Below are positions 6,330 to 14,721 of a DNA stretch of 24,906 bases, in pieces (positions within the stretch are counted from its first letter, which is position 1; the number at the start of each line of letters is the position of its first letter). Source of the DNA: Campylobacterales bacterium (GTDB taxonomy: Bacteria; Campylobacterota; Campylobacteria; Campylobacterales; Arcobacteraceae); the NCBI GenBank assembly GCA_027064245.1, contig JAMOPZ010000491.1, forward strand, positions 1-24,906, read 5' to 3'. Made by a program: the position numbers and the translations under genes. The notes beneath the pieces were generated by a model, which was given only the letters and a program-made list of their open reading frames with translations, searched no databases and had not been told where the DNA came from.

Positions 6330-7564
6330 TGAAATCTAATAATTTAGCTTTTAATAAAATAGAAATAGAGGAAATCGAAATAGGTATGAGTGTTAGCTAC
6401 TCTCAAACTATTACAGATAAAGATATAAAACAGTTTGCAGAAATTTCAGGAGATTATAACCCAATACATTTGGATGAAGAGTATGCAAAAAAGTCAAGGT
6501 TTAAAAAAAGAATTGCTCATGGGATGATGACTGCTTCATACTTTTCAGCTTTATTTGGTACTAAAATACCAGGAGAAGGATGTGTATATACTTCACAAAA
6601 TTTAAAATTTAAAAAGCCAGTATATATTGGAGATATAGTTACTGCTATTGTAGAAGTAACAAATGTAGATTTATCAAAAAGAAAAGTTTTATTTAAAACT
6701 ACTTGTACTGTTAACGACAAAATTGTTACGTATGGAGAATCTGAATTATATGTACCTATAGAATTTAGAAAAATAATGATAAATGATAAAAATGAATTAT
6801 TGCAATATAAAGAACAAATCTTTGAATTATTTTCAAATTGTTTCAGCCAAGATATAGATGAGGATCTTTGGTATTGGGAATATATTGAAAATCCAAATGG
6901 TAATCCTATCATTTCTCTCTATTTTTATGACAATAAGTTAGTTGGACACTATTCAGTTATTCCAATTAAGTTAATTATGGAAAAAAATAAATCTATTTTA
7001 GGTGCGTTATCTATGACTACAATGGTTGATATATCATATAGAAAATATGGAATATTTATTGATCAGGCTAATGAAGTTTATGAGAAATCCATAGAATTAG
7101 GCTATAAATTTGTTTTTGGTTTCCCAAATAAGAAATCTGCCCCAGGATTTAAGAAAAGATTAGATTGGATACTTGAAGAAAATTTATATGTAGCTAAACT
7201 TACTAAAAATGAATTATTAATATTATCCTCTCAAAATAATAGTGATAAAATAGGTTTTAATAGTTTAGATATAGATAATCTTGAATGGAGATTAAATAAA
7301 CCAAATCAAAAATATATCAAAAATGATAAAAATATTTTAAAACAATTTAATAATGAATTTGATAATGAATTTGATATAGTTTTTGATAGTGATAATTATT
7401 CATCTTTAGATAGTGATAAAAAATATAATATTTTATTAGATAGAGATTTAGATAAATTTATTGATAAAAAAGAGTTTGATTATATTTTTGGATATAGACT
7501 ATTTGATGATAATTTAAAAAATATCAATTTTAAAAAAGATTTAATTTTATCGGATGTGTTCTAA
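6329..7564 (+). CDS. MaoC-type (R)-enoyl-CoA hydratase fused to GNAT acyltransferase
   Basis: This 411-aa protein has two domains. Residues about 12-143 form a MaoC hot-dog hydratase with the (R)-hydratase motif SGDYNPIHLDEEYA, so the catalytic pair would be Asp42 and His47, followed by IAHGMM. Such enzymes hydrate trans-2-enoyl-CoA to (R)-3-hydroxyacyl-CoA. Residues about 147-411 resemble GNAT N-acyltransferases of the Acetyltransf_9 type (YFYDNKLVGHYSVIP, then MTTMVDISYRKYGIF and a FVFGFPN turn). The end of the protein is Asp/Asn/Lys-rich with a DNEFDNEFD repeat. The fusion suggests that the hydratase makes a 3-hydroxyacyl-CoA, for example 3-hydroxybutyryl-CoA, for direct transfer to an amino sugar in this pathway. 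3-Hydroxybutyryl groups are known on legionaminic and pseudaminic acids. Domains are seen; substrate and coupling are inferred. It starts one base inside the synthase stop. Confidence 0.82.
   Translation: MKSNNLAFNKIEIEEIEIGMSVSYSQTITDKDIKQFAEISGDYNPIHLDEEYAKKSRFKKRIAHGMMTASYFSALFGTKIPGEGCVYTSQNLKFKKPVYIGDIVTAIVEVTNVDLSKRKVLFKTTCTVNDKIVTYGESELYVPIEFRKIMINDKNELLQYKEQIFELFSNCFSQDIDEDLWYWEYIENPNGNPIISLYFYDNKLVGHYSVIPIKLIMEKNKSILGALSMTTMVDISYRKYGIFIDQANEVYEKSIELGYKFVFGFPNKKSAPGFKKRLDWILEENLYVAKLTKNELLILSSQNNSDKIGFNSLDIDNLEWRLNKPNQKYIKNDKNILKQFNNEFDNEFDIVFDSDNYSSLDSDKKYNILLDRDLDKFIDKKEFDYIFGYRLFDDNLKNINFKKDLILSDVF
7352..7375 (+). repeat. Tandem 12-bp repeat (two copies) inside the MaoC-GNAT gene
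   Basis: AATGAATTTGAT occurs twice in direct succession (7352-7363 and 7364-7375) and encodes the NEFDNEFD stretch of the fusion protein's low-complexity C-terminal region. The unit is a multiple of three, so gain or loss would keep the frame. Confidence 0.85.
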
Positions 7565-8730
7565 TGAAAAAAATATTAGCTTTTACCTCAATTCGTTCTG
7601 ATTATGATTTAATGTCAGCATTATATAAGTTATTGGATAATGATAAAGATATAGATTTTAAAATTATAGTTAGTGGTGCACACTTATCACATAGTTTTGG
7701 ATATAGTATTGATCAAATCAAAAAAGATGGTTTAGATATTTTACTTGAGATTGAAACATTATTAAATTCTGATACTGGATTGTCTCGCTTAAAAAGTGCG
7801 AGTCTTCTCCTCCAAAATAGTTTAGAAACAGTTTCTAAATTTTCCCCTGATTTAATTATATTTGCAGGTGATAGAGAAGATGTTTTAATCTATTCAATGA
7901 TTGGAGGATATCTAAACATTCCAACTATACATGAATCAGCAGGAGATCATGTAGAGGATGGTTATATAGATAATCCTGTTAGACATGCTACATCTAAATT
8001 ATCAACAGCACATTTTGTAACTTTAGACGAGCATAAAAGAAGATTAGTTCGTATGGGAGAAAATTCAAAAAGAATATTTGTAGTTGGTAATATGGCACTT
8101 GATAATTTTGTAAATTTTATACCTCTATCGAAAGAAAAATTAGAAAAATATTTCTTTTTAGATAGAACTTTAAACGATTATGCAATCATGATATTTCATC
8201 CAGTAACGGAAGAAATCCCAAATGTAGATATATATTTTGAAAATATATTAAGCAACTTAGAAAAAAGAAATATATTAACTTTTGTAAGTTATCCAAATAT
8301 TGATGAAGGTAATCAAAAAATTGTAAAGGTTATTGATAAGTATAAAGAAAATAGTAATTTCATATTTTATAAAAATTTAGACAGAGATATATTTTTATCA
8401 TTATATAAATATTCTAAATTTATTATAGGTAACTCATCGTCTGGAGTATGTGAATCAGCAAGTTTAAAAATTCCTGCAATTAATGTTGGATTAAGACAAA
8501 AAGGAAGATTTGCTGATGAAAATGTAGTCTTTTGCGGAACTAGATTTAAGGAAATTGGAGATAGTATTGATAAAGTCTGTTCAAATTCTTTTTTAAATAG
8601 TATAAAAGATATTAAAAATTCTTATGGAGATGGAAATAGTGCAATTAAAGCTTATGAAATAATTAAAACAGTTGATTTTAAATCTATGATATCTAAAGTC
8701 GAAGACCCTTTGAAAGTAGAACTAATATGA
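7564..8730 (+). CDS. legG: NeuC/LegG-type hydrolysing UDP-sugar 2-epimerase
   Basis: This 388-aa GT-B-fold enzyme belongs to the hydrolysing UDP-GlcNAc 2-epimerases. Motifs are SIRSDYD near the N-terminus, AGDRED (101-106), HESAGDHVEDGYIDNPVRH (123-141, the counterpart of the NeuC GGE...ID..RH block) and GNSSSG (289-294), which contacts the nucleotide. It would release and epimerise the 2,4-diacylamino-2,4,6-trideoxyhexose from its nucleotide carrier, producing the 6-carbon substrate of the NeuB-type synthase encoded two genes upstream. The GNAT fusion lies between the two genes, which places acyl transfer within the pathway. It overlaps the fusion gene by 1 base and the PIG-L gene by 4 bases. 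Acceptance of the legionaminic precursor rather than plain UDP-GlcNAc is inferred from context. Confidence 0.88.
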   Translation: MKKILAFTSIRSDYDLMSALYKLLDNDKDIDFKIIVSGAHLSHSFGYSIDQIKKDGLDILLEIETLLNSDTGLSRLKSASLLLQNSLETVSKFSPDLIIFAGDREDVLIYSMIGGYLNIPTIHESAGDHVEDGYIDNPVRHATSKLSTAHFVTLDEHKRRLVRMGENSKRIFVVGNMALDNFVNFIPLSKEKLEKYFFLDRTLNDYAIMIFHPVTEEIPNVDIYFENILSNLEKRNILTFVSYPNIDEGNQKIVKVIDKYKENSNFIFYKNLDRDIFLSLYKYSKFIIGNSSSGVCESASLKIPAINVGLRQKGRFADENVVFCGTRFKEIGDSIDKVCSNSFLNSIKDIKNSYGDGNSAIKAYEIIKTVDFKSMISKVEDPLKVELI

Positions 8731-9398
8731 AAAATAAAATATTGATAATTGCAGTTCATCCTGATGATGAAACATTAGGATGTGGAGGAACACTTTTAAA
8801 ACATAAGTTTAATGATGATGAAATCAATTGGCTCATAATAACTGAAGCAAAAGAAAAAGATGGTTTTAGTTTAGAATCAATAAGCAAGAGAAAAAAAGAG
8901 ATTGATAAAGTGTCTCAAATGTATAATTTTGATAGTGTAAATAATTTAAAATTAGCAACTATGCGAGTAGACGAGTTAAGTATGAGTAGTTTAATTGGGC
9001 AAATATCAAATGCTATAAATAAAATTAAGCCTAATATTATTTACTTACCTTTTAAAGGAGATGTGCATAGTGACCATAGAAAAGTGTTTGAGGCTTCTTA
9101 TAGTTGTACAAAGTCTTTTAGATATCCATTTATTAAGAAAATATATATGATAGAAACTTTAAGTGAAACAGAATTTGCTCCTAGCACAAAAGAAGATAGT
9201 TTTATCCCCAATGTATTTGTAAATATAAGTGATTTCATGGATGAAAAAATAGAAATAATGAAAGTATTTGAAAGTGAAATTGCAGAGCATCCATTTCCTA
9301 GAAGTGAAAGAAACTTAAAAGCATTAGGTACTTTGAGAGGTGCAACGGCTGGATGTGAATATGCTGAAAGTTTTGTTCTTTTAAAGGAAATTAATTAA
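8727..9398 (+). CDS. PIG-L family zinc-dependent de-N-acetylase
   Basis: This 223-aa protein has the LmbE/PIG-L signature HPDDE at residues 11-15, followed by LGCGGT. The second metal-binding segment, HSDH, is at 114-117. His11, Asp14 and His117 are the expected zinc ligands, with Asp13 as the general base. Family members remove N-acetyl groups from GlcNAc-containing lipids, thiols and nucleotide sugars. In this locus it probably frees an amine on a sugar intermediate so that a different acyl group can be installed by the FemAB/GNAT or MaoC-GNAT proteins. It overlaps NeuC by 4 bases (ATGA), and its last base is the first base of the next gene. Family assignment is firm, substrate unknown. Confidence 0.88.
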   Translation: MKNKILIIAVHPDDETLGCGGTLLKHKFNDDEINWLIITEAKEKDGFSLESISKRKKEIDKVSQMYNFDSVNNLKLATMRVDELSMSSLIGQISNAINKIKPNIIYLPFKGDVHSDHRKVFEASYSCTKSFRYPFIKKIYMIETLSETEFAPSTKEDSFIPNVFVNISDFMDEKIEIMKVFESEIAEHPFPRSERNLKALGTLRGATAGCEYAESFVLLKEIN

Positions 9399-10360
9399 TG
9401 AGACCAATAGGTGGAGAGTTAGAATTAAAAGCATATTCTTCTAATTCTTATTTTACAGATTCAGGACGATCATCATTAAGATTATTTTTAAGAAGCTTAA
9501 ATAATAAAGATAAAAAATATTTATTACCAAATTTTTATTGTTCCGTAATTGAGTCTATATTTATAGAAGAAAATATAAAATATTCTTTTTATAAAATCAA
9601 TAAAAATTTAACTTTTGATGAAAAAGAAATCTTAAAAAAAGATTTTGATGTTTTGTATATTATTAATTATTTTGGTATTAAAATGGAAGTAAACTCTTCT
9701 ACTTTTGAAGATAAGATTATTATAGAAGATAATGTTTTTTTTAATAATTTTGATAACTCTTCAAAGTATAAGAATTGGTTTGCTTTTAATAGTTTTAGAA
9801 AAATTTCACAATTGTCTAGTGGGAGTTTAATTAAAACGAATCTTAAATTAGATTTAGATTTAATTAAAAATTCTGATGCTTCTTTTCATAATATAAAGAA
9901 TATAGCTAAAAATATTAAATATGAATTTGTGAATAACAATTTATTTTCAGAAGAAGAGTATATAGATAAATTTAATGAAGCTGAAAATAAAATTAATTTA
10001 CAAAAAGATATTTATCCTATGAATAGTGACTGTATTTCTCATCTTATTTCGTTAGATATAAAAGATGAACAAATTATAAGAAAGAAAAGATTTGAGCAAT
10101 TATTTGAGATATTTCCAAATGAATGCATAAATAAAGAGTCGTTATATTATTCATTTTTTATTATTAGTATTAAAAATAGAGATAATTTTAGAAAACTATT
10201 AATAAATAATAATATCTTTTTACCTATACATTGGCCAAAAAATAATACAAATAATTTACTATACGATACAATTATATCAATTCCACTATTTAGTATTTAT
10301 ACAGATAAAGAATTTGATTATTTGATAAATAAGATTAAGGGTGTTTATGAAAAACTATAA
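9398..10360 (+). CDS. Short divergent DegT/DnrJ-like PLP aminotransferase
   Basis: This 320-aa protein is shorter than typical sugar aminotransferases (about 370-400 aa) but keeps their landmarks. These are DSGRSSLRL (21-29) in place of the usual SGT.AL, YLLPNFYCSV (strand and turn), IIEDNVFF (cofactor aspartate Asp111), and SFRKISQLSSGS with a likely Schiff-base lysine at Lys135. The C-terminal small domain ends in the usual IPLF.IYTDKEFDYLINKI pattern (active-site PLF and the YxxxI helix). It may add a further amino group to the sugar, or it may have lost transaminase activity. It is very Asn/Lys/Ile-rich and AT-rich. It overlaps the following gene by 14 bases if that gene starts at ATG 10347. 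Family is fairly sure; reaction is not. Confidence 0.72.
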   Translation: MRPIGGELELKAYSSNSYFTDSGRSSLRLFLRSLNNKDKKYLLPNFYCSVIESIFIEENIKYSFYKINKNLTFDEKEILKKDFDVLYIINYFGIKMEVNSSTFEDKIIIEDNVFFNNFDNSSKYKNWFAFNSFRKISQLSSGSLIKTNLKLDLDLIKNSDASFHNIKNIAKNIKYEFVNNNLFSEEEYIDKFNEAENKINLQKDIYPMNSDCISHLISLDIKDEQIIRKKRFEQLFEIFPNECINKESLYYSFFIISIKNRDNFRKLLINNNIFLPIHWPKNNTNNLLYDTIISIPLFSIYTDKEFDYLINKIKGVYEKL

Positions 10361-11399
10361 AACGATATTAATAAAACCAACAGCAACTATAAAAGAAGCA
10401 TTGAAAATTATTGACAATGGAGCAATGCAAATAGCTTTAGTAGTAGATGCAGATGAAATCTTATTAGGTACTTTAACAGATGGAGATATAAGAAGGGGTC
10501 TTTTAAATAATTTTTCATTAGAAGATACTATAGAAACTATTATCTTTAAAAATCCAACAGTATGCAGAGTTGAAGATACAAAAGAGAAAATTTTAGAGAT
10601 AGCTGTAGCTAAAAAATTATATCAAATACCTATAGTTGATAGTTATGGTAAGTTAGTTGGAATAGAAAAAGTAGATGAGCTTTTAAAACCAAAAATCAAA
10701 TCAAATAGAGTTATTCTGATGGTAGGTGGACTTGGTACACGACTAAGACCACTAACTGAACATACTCCAAAACCTATGCTTAAAGTTGGAAACAAACCTA
10801 TTTTAGAAACTATAATATTAAACTTTAAAAAGTATAGCTTTACAAATATTATTCTTTGTGTTAGTTATAAATCAGAAGTAATAGAAGAATACTTTAGCGA
10901 TGGTTTGAAGTTTGGTGTAAATATAGAGTATATTCATGAAAACAAAAGAATGGGAACAGCAGGAGCATTAAGTTTAATAAGAGATAAACTTAAAGAATCA
11001 TTTTTTGTAATGAATGGAGACTTACTTACAAATATAAACTTTGAACATATGATGAAGTATCACTTGTCAAATAGTTCAATGGCTACTATGGGAGTAAGAG
11101 AATATGACTTTCAAGTTCCTTATGGTGTTGTTAATGTTGAAGGTAACAATATATTGAGTATAGATGAAAAACCAGTTCATAAATTTTTTGTAAGTGGTGG
11201 TGTATATGTTCTAAGTGATGAAATATTAGATTTTATACCAGATGATGAATTTTATGATATGCCTACTCTTTTTGAAGAGCTTATTGAAAAAAATAAAAAA
11301 AGCATCTCTTTCCCTATTCATGAATATTGGCTAGATATTGGTAGAATAGAAGAATTTGAAAAAGCAAATAATGAATTTTATGAGGTATTTAATGTATAA
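10347..11399 (+). CDS. ptmE: PtmE-like sugar-1-phosphate nucleotidyltransferase with tandem CBS domains
   Basis: This 350-aa protein has two N-terminal CBS repeats (about 5-115, with ALVVDADEILLGTLTDGDIRRG and QIPIVDSYGKLVGIEK). A nucleotidyltransferase domain follows, starting at about 121, with the signature MVGGLGTRLRPLTEHTPKPML and FVMNGDLLT (metal-binding Asp). The architecture is that of Campylobacter PtmE, which makes GDP-glucosamine for legionaminic acid synthesis. So the nucleotide here may also be GDP, though the sequence alone cannot settle GTP versus UTP use. The CBS pair could give feedback control by nucleotide or pathway product. I place the start at ATG 10347 rather than the in-frame GTG at 10341, because the TAAGG at 10336-10340 is then properly spaced. 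It would supply the activated amino sugar to the dehydratase encoded upstream. Confidence 0.88.
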   Translation: MKNYKTILIKPTATIKEALKIIDNGAMQIALVVDADEILLGTLTDGDIRRGLLNNFSLEDTIETIIFKNPTVCRVEDTKEKILEIAVAKKLYQIPIVDSYGKLVGIEKVDELLKPKIKSNRVILMVGGLGTRLRPLTEHTPKPMLKVGNKPILETIILNFKKYSFTNIILCVSYKSEVIEEYFSDGLKFGVNIEYIHENKRMGTAGALSLIRDKLKESFFVMNGDLLTNINFEHMMKYHLSNSSMATMGVREYDFQVPYGVVNVEGNNILSIDEKPVHKFFVSGGVYVLSDEILDFIPDDEFYDMPTLFEELIEKNKKSISFPIHEYWLDIGRIEEFEKANNEFYEVFNV

Positions 11400-12078
11400 A
11401 GATAAAACTTTTTTGGCAATTATACCTGCTCGTGGAGGTAGTAAAAGATTACCTAGAAAAAATGTATTAGACTTAAATGGTAAACCTTTGATAGCTTGGA
11501 GTATTGAAGCAGGACTTAATAGTCAGTATATTGATAAAATAATAGTTAGTAGTGATGATGAAGAGATATTAACTATCGCAAAAGATTTTAAAGCAGATAC
11601 ACTTAAAAGACCTACTGAACTAGCTAGTGATATAGCTACAACATTTGATGCAATAAAACATATAATAGATAATGTAGAAGATTATGATTATGTAATACTA
11701 TTGCAAGCGACTAGCCCTTTAAGAAATCAACAGCATATAGATGAAGCCATAGAATTATTAAACTTAAAAAATGCAGATGCAGTTGTTAGTGTTTGTCACA
11801 TGGACCATAGCCCTTTATGGTCAAATACTTTAGATGATAATTTATCAATGAATGGATTTTTGCGAGATGAAGTTTTAAATAAGCGTAGTCAAGATTTAGA
11901 AACATACTTTAGAGTTAATGGGGCTATTTATATATGTAATACTAAAAAGCTTTTAGAAGAGAAGAGTTTTTTCTTAAAAGATAATATTTTTGCTTATAAA
12001 ATGGATAGAAAAAGTTCCATCGATATTGATGAAGAGATTGATTTAACAATATCAAAGTTTATAATGGATTCTGAATGA
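11392..12078 (+). CDS. ptmB: CMP-nonulosonate (CMP-N-acetylneuraminate-like) synthetase
   Basis: This 228-aa cytidylyltransferase begins with the NeuA/LegF/PseF signature IPARGGSKRLPRKN (11-24). It also has LDLNGKPLIAWSIE, VSSDDEEI, LQATSPLR (nucleotide and sugar contacts) and FRVNGAIYI. It activates the free nonulosonic acid with CTP to give the CMP-sugar donor for glycosyltransfer, the final cytoplasmic step of the pathway. The open frame extends to a TTG at 11356. However, ATG 11392 has a GAGG at 11382-11385 six bases upstream and gives the usual N-terminus, overlapping PtmE by 8 bases. Its position directly after PtmE matches the ptm gene neighbourhood in Campylobacter. The sugar is legionaminic-type by context only. 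Confidence 0.92.
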   Translation: MYKDKTFLAIIPARGGSKRLPRKNVLDLNGKPLIAWSIEAGLNSQYIDKIIVSSDDEEILTIAKDFKADTLKRPTELASDIATTFDAIKHIIDNVEDYDYVILLQATSPLRNQQHIDEAIELLNLKNADAVVSVCHMDHSPLWSNTLDDNLSMNGFLRDEVLNKRSQDLETYFRVNGAIYICNTKKLLEEKSFFLKDNIFAYKMDRKSSIDIDEEIDLTISKFIMDSE

Positions 12079-13784
12079 AACAGATGATTCAAAAAATTCT
12101 TCTACTTTTAGATAAAAAAAATAGAAGTAGCTTAGTAAAAATCTTATTATTTTCTATTTTCATTTCATTATTAGAAGTAATTGGTGTAGGAATAATTATG
12201 CCATTTATTAGTGTCGCAAGTGATTTTGGACTCATTAATTCAAATCATTATTATAATTATATTTATAATTTTTTTCATTTTTCAACACATCTATCTTTTA
12301 TTTTATCATTTGGAATTATATTAGTAGTATTTTATTTATTACGAAGTGTATTAAGTTTATTTTATTTTTATAAATTATCTGTATTTTCACAGGGAAGATA
12401 TTATTTCTTTGCAAATAAACTATTTCATAGGTATTTAAATTTATATTACTCAGTATTTATGAAAAAGAATTCTACACATATGGTTAAATCGATTATAAAT
12501 GAAGCTCAAAATCTTTCTTTATTTATATCAAATTTATTATTTTTAATTAGTGAATCAATAGTTGTTATTTTTATTTATATATTATTGCTTATAGTTAATT
12601 GGCAAATAACATTGATGATAACAATTTTTTTATTCTTAAATATTTTTTTTCTTTTAAAGATTATATCACCAAGAATAAAAAAAGCAGGGCTTCATAGAGA
12701 TGTGTATCAAAAAGAATTTTATGAACTTTTAGGTAATGTTTTTGGGAATTTTAAAATTTTAAAATTACGAAATAATCAAAATGAAATATTTCATAAATTT
12801 GATAGTGCTACTTATGAGTTTTCAAATGTCAATGTGATTCATTCTGTCTTTTCTCAAGTTCCCAGATTATATTTAGAAGCAATTGGATTTTCTTTAATCT
12901 CTTTGATTGTATTGATTGTTATTTATATAACACAATCTGATATTTCATCTTCTTTAAGTTTAGTTACTTTTTTTCTCTTAGGACTTTTTCGATTAATTCC
13001 AAGTGCAAATAGAATTTTAAGTAGTTATAACAATATGCTTTTTTATTCTAGAGCAGTGGATATTATATTTGATGATTTAAGTTTAAAAGAAGAAAAATTT
13101 ATGTTTAAAGAAATTTATTTTAAAAAGTCTATTGAATTAAAAGGAATAAGTTTTAAATATAAAGCGAAAAATATATTAACAGATGTTAATTTACTAATTA
13201 ATAAAAATGATAAGATAGCTTTTGTAGGAGAGAGTGGTAGTGGTAAATCCACATTAGTAGATATAATAATGGGATTATATCCTTTGGATAAAGGAAATAT
13301 ATATATTGATGCTAATGAACTTGTAGAAAATGTAATTTATGATTGGAGAATGAAAATAGGTTATATTCCTCAAAATATTTATCTTTTTGATGGTACAGTT
13401 GCGCATAATGTTGCAATGGTTGAAGATTATGATGTTGAAAGGGTTGAAAAAGTTTTAGAACAATCAAAAATATTAAATTTTTTAGAAGAAGAACATGAAG
13501 GGTTACAAACAAATGTTGGAGAAGGTGGAGTAAAGTTAAGTGGAGGGCAGAAGCAAAGAATAGCTATTGCACGAGCTTTATACTCAAATCCTGAAATCCT
13601 TATTTTAGATGAAGCAACTTCTGCACTAGATGAGGCTACTGAATTGAAAATAATGGATGAAATTTATGAATTAGTAAAAGATAAGACATTAATAGTTATA
13701 GCACACAGACTATCAACTATTAAAGGTTGCAATAGAGTAATACAATTTGAAAATGGGAAAATAAATGAAATTGAAAATATTTAA
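12075..13784 (+). CDS. pglK: PglK-like ABC flippase for lipid-linked oligosaccharide
   Basis: This 569-aa protein is a half-size ABC exporter. The N-terminal ~330 residues hold about six membrane helices (for example LLFSIFISLLEVIGVGIIMPF at about 23-43, and runs near 75-100, 150-190 and 270-305). The nucleotide-binding domain follows, with Walker A GESGSGKST (385-393), signature LSGGQ (488-492), Walker B ILILDEATSALDEAT and switch histidine in IAHRLSTI. Size and layout match Campylobacter PglK (about 564 aa), which flips the undecaprenyl-diphosphate-linked glycan to the periplasmic side using ATP. The presence of PglB in the same operon supports this role over lipid A or peptide export. It starts in an ATGA overlap with the CMP-synthetase, and its end overlaps the next gene by 20 bases. 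Confidence 0.88.
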   Translation: MKQMIQKILLLLDKKNRSSLVKILLFSIFISLLEVIGVGIIMPFISVASDFGLINSNHYYNYIYNFFHFSTHLSFILSFGIILVVFYLLRSVLSLFYFYKLSVFSQGRYYFFANKLFHRYLNLYYSVFMKKNSTHMVKSIINEAQNLSLFISNLLFLISESIVVIFIYILLLIVNWQITLMITIFLFLNIFFLLKIISPRIKKAGLHRDVYQKEFYELLGNVFGNFKILKLRNNQNEIFHKFDSATYEFSNVNVIHSVFSQVPRLYLEAIGFSLISLIVLIVIYITQSDISSSLSLVTFFLLGLFRLIPSANRILSSYNNMLFYSRAVDIIFDDLSLKEEKFMFKEIYFKKSIELKGISFKYKAKNILTDVNLLINKNDKIAFVGESGSGKSTLVDIIMGLYPLDKGNIYIDANELVENVIYDWRMKIGYIPQNIYLFDGTVAHNVAMVEDYDVERVEKVLEQSKILNFLEEEHEGLQTNVGEGGVKLSGGQKQRIAIARALYSNPEILILDEATSALDEATELKIMDEIYELVKDKTLIVIAHRLSTIKGCNRVIQFENGKINEIENI

Positions 13785-14721
13785 TTATATTCAATATTTT
13801 TACAAAAAAAAGAAGAAACTTATTTTTGAAATAAAGAATTATTCAGATTTCTTACAAAATGGTTTATACAGTATTCAACCGAGTTATGCTTATCATAAAA
13901 AATATAAACCATTTTTTACAGATGAATTAATAAATATTTTTTTAAAATGTTTCTATTTTACTTCAGTTAAAGTTTTTTCTAAAAATAAAGTTTTTGAAGG
14001 AAAACTTATTTTTTTAAATGCACAAGGTTCTATAAAAATTTTTAATGATGTTAGTGTGCTTACTTTTTTAGAAAATAAAAATATTGATAAAATGATAAAT
14101 AATTATAAACAAGTCGATGATTTTTTTGATTATCCAAGAATAATTACAATTCACAATAATTATTATATAGAAGAGTTTATTTTAGATAAAAAAAAGAAAA
14201 ATTTAGAAGAGTTACATTCTATTTACCATGTTTTATTGAACTTTTATTCAAAACAAAAAATAGAGTACAAAAAACTTTCAGTAGATGATTTTGTATGGGA
14301 AAAATTAACAGTTAAAAATAAACTATTTATAGAATCCATATACACAACTCATAGTTATCCATTTGTGCTATCTCATAATGATATACATTTTGGAAATATT
14401 TTAATAGGCGACAAAATGTATATTATAGACTGGGAATATTTTGGTGAAAATTTAATTTATTATGATTTTTTAAATATATTATTTGTTGAAGCACTTAATG
14501 GGGATAGAAGCTTTTTAGAATTTTTTTTTAGTGGAGAACTTGATTCTTATTTTGAAAAACTTTTTTCAATTTTTAATCTAAAATACAATAAAAATAATAG
14601 AAAAAAATATTTTGACATTTATTTATTAAATAAAATTATTTTAAGAGATATTCAAGAATCTAAAGTACATTTAAATAAAGTACTGATAAATTATCAAAAA
14701 GTAAGGAAAAATTATTGTTAA
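13765..14721 (+). CDS. APH/choline-kinase-fold phosphotransferase
   Basis: This 318-aa protein has the catalytic loop SHNDIHFGN (203-211, with Asp206 as base and Asn211 for metal) and the metal-binding aspartate in IIDWEYFGEN (Asp222). This is the signature of the aminoglycoside phosphotransferase/choline kinase family. The N-terminal lobe is divergent and very Lys-rich (YKKKKKLIFEIK). Such kinases phosphorylate a hydroxyl on small molecules, including choline, ethanolamine and sugars. Next to flippase and glycan genes, it probably phosphorylates a sugar or a substituent precursor. The gene has A8 tracts near 13804 and 14188 and a T9 tract at 14521, where slippage would frameshift it. It overlaps the flippase by 20 bases and the deacetylase gene by 7 bases. 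Fold good, substrate unknown. Confidence 0.75.
   Translation: MKLKIFNYIQYFYKKKKKLIFEIKNYSDFLQNGLYSIQPSYAYHKKYKPFFTDELINIFLKCFYFTSVKVFSKNKVFEGKLIFLNAQGSIKIFNDVSVLTFLENKNIDKMINNYKQVDDFFDYPRIITIHNNYYIEEFILDKKKKNLEELHSIYHVLLNFYSKQKIEYKKLSVDDFVWEKLTVKNKLFIESIYTTHSYPFVLSHNDIHFGNILIGDKMYIIDWEYFGENLIYYDFLNILFVEALNGDRSFLEFFFSGELDSYFEKLFSIFNLKYNKNNRKKYFDIYLLNKIILRDIQESKVHLNKVLINYQKVRKNYC
14521..14529 (+). repeat. T9 homopolymer inside the kinase gene
   Basis: Nine consecutive T residues encode Phe-Phe-Phe near codons 253-255 of the APH-like kinase. It is the longest homopolymer I noticed in the window. Runs of eight A or T are common here, so this may be chance in an AT-rich gene. Confidence 0.6.

Noticed and set aside
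7340..7460. Short GATAATGAATTT/GATAGTGATAA repeats as a CRISPR-like or regulatory array
   Set aside because: They are in frame within the low-complexity Asp-rich tail of the fusion protein, have no spacers, and arise from repeated Asp/Asn/Phe codons.
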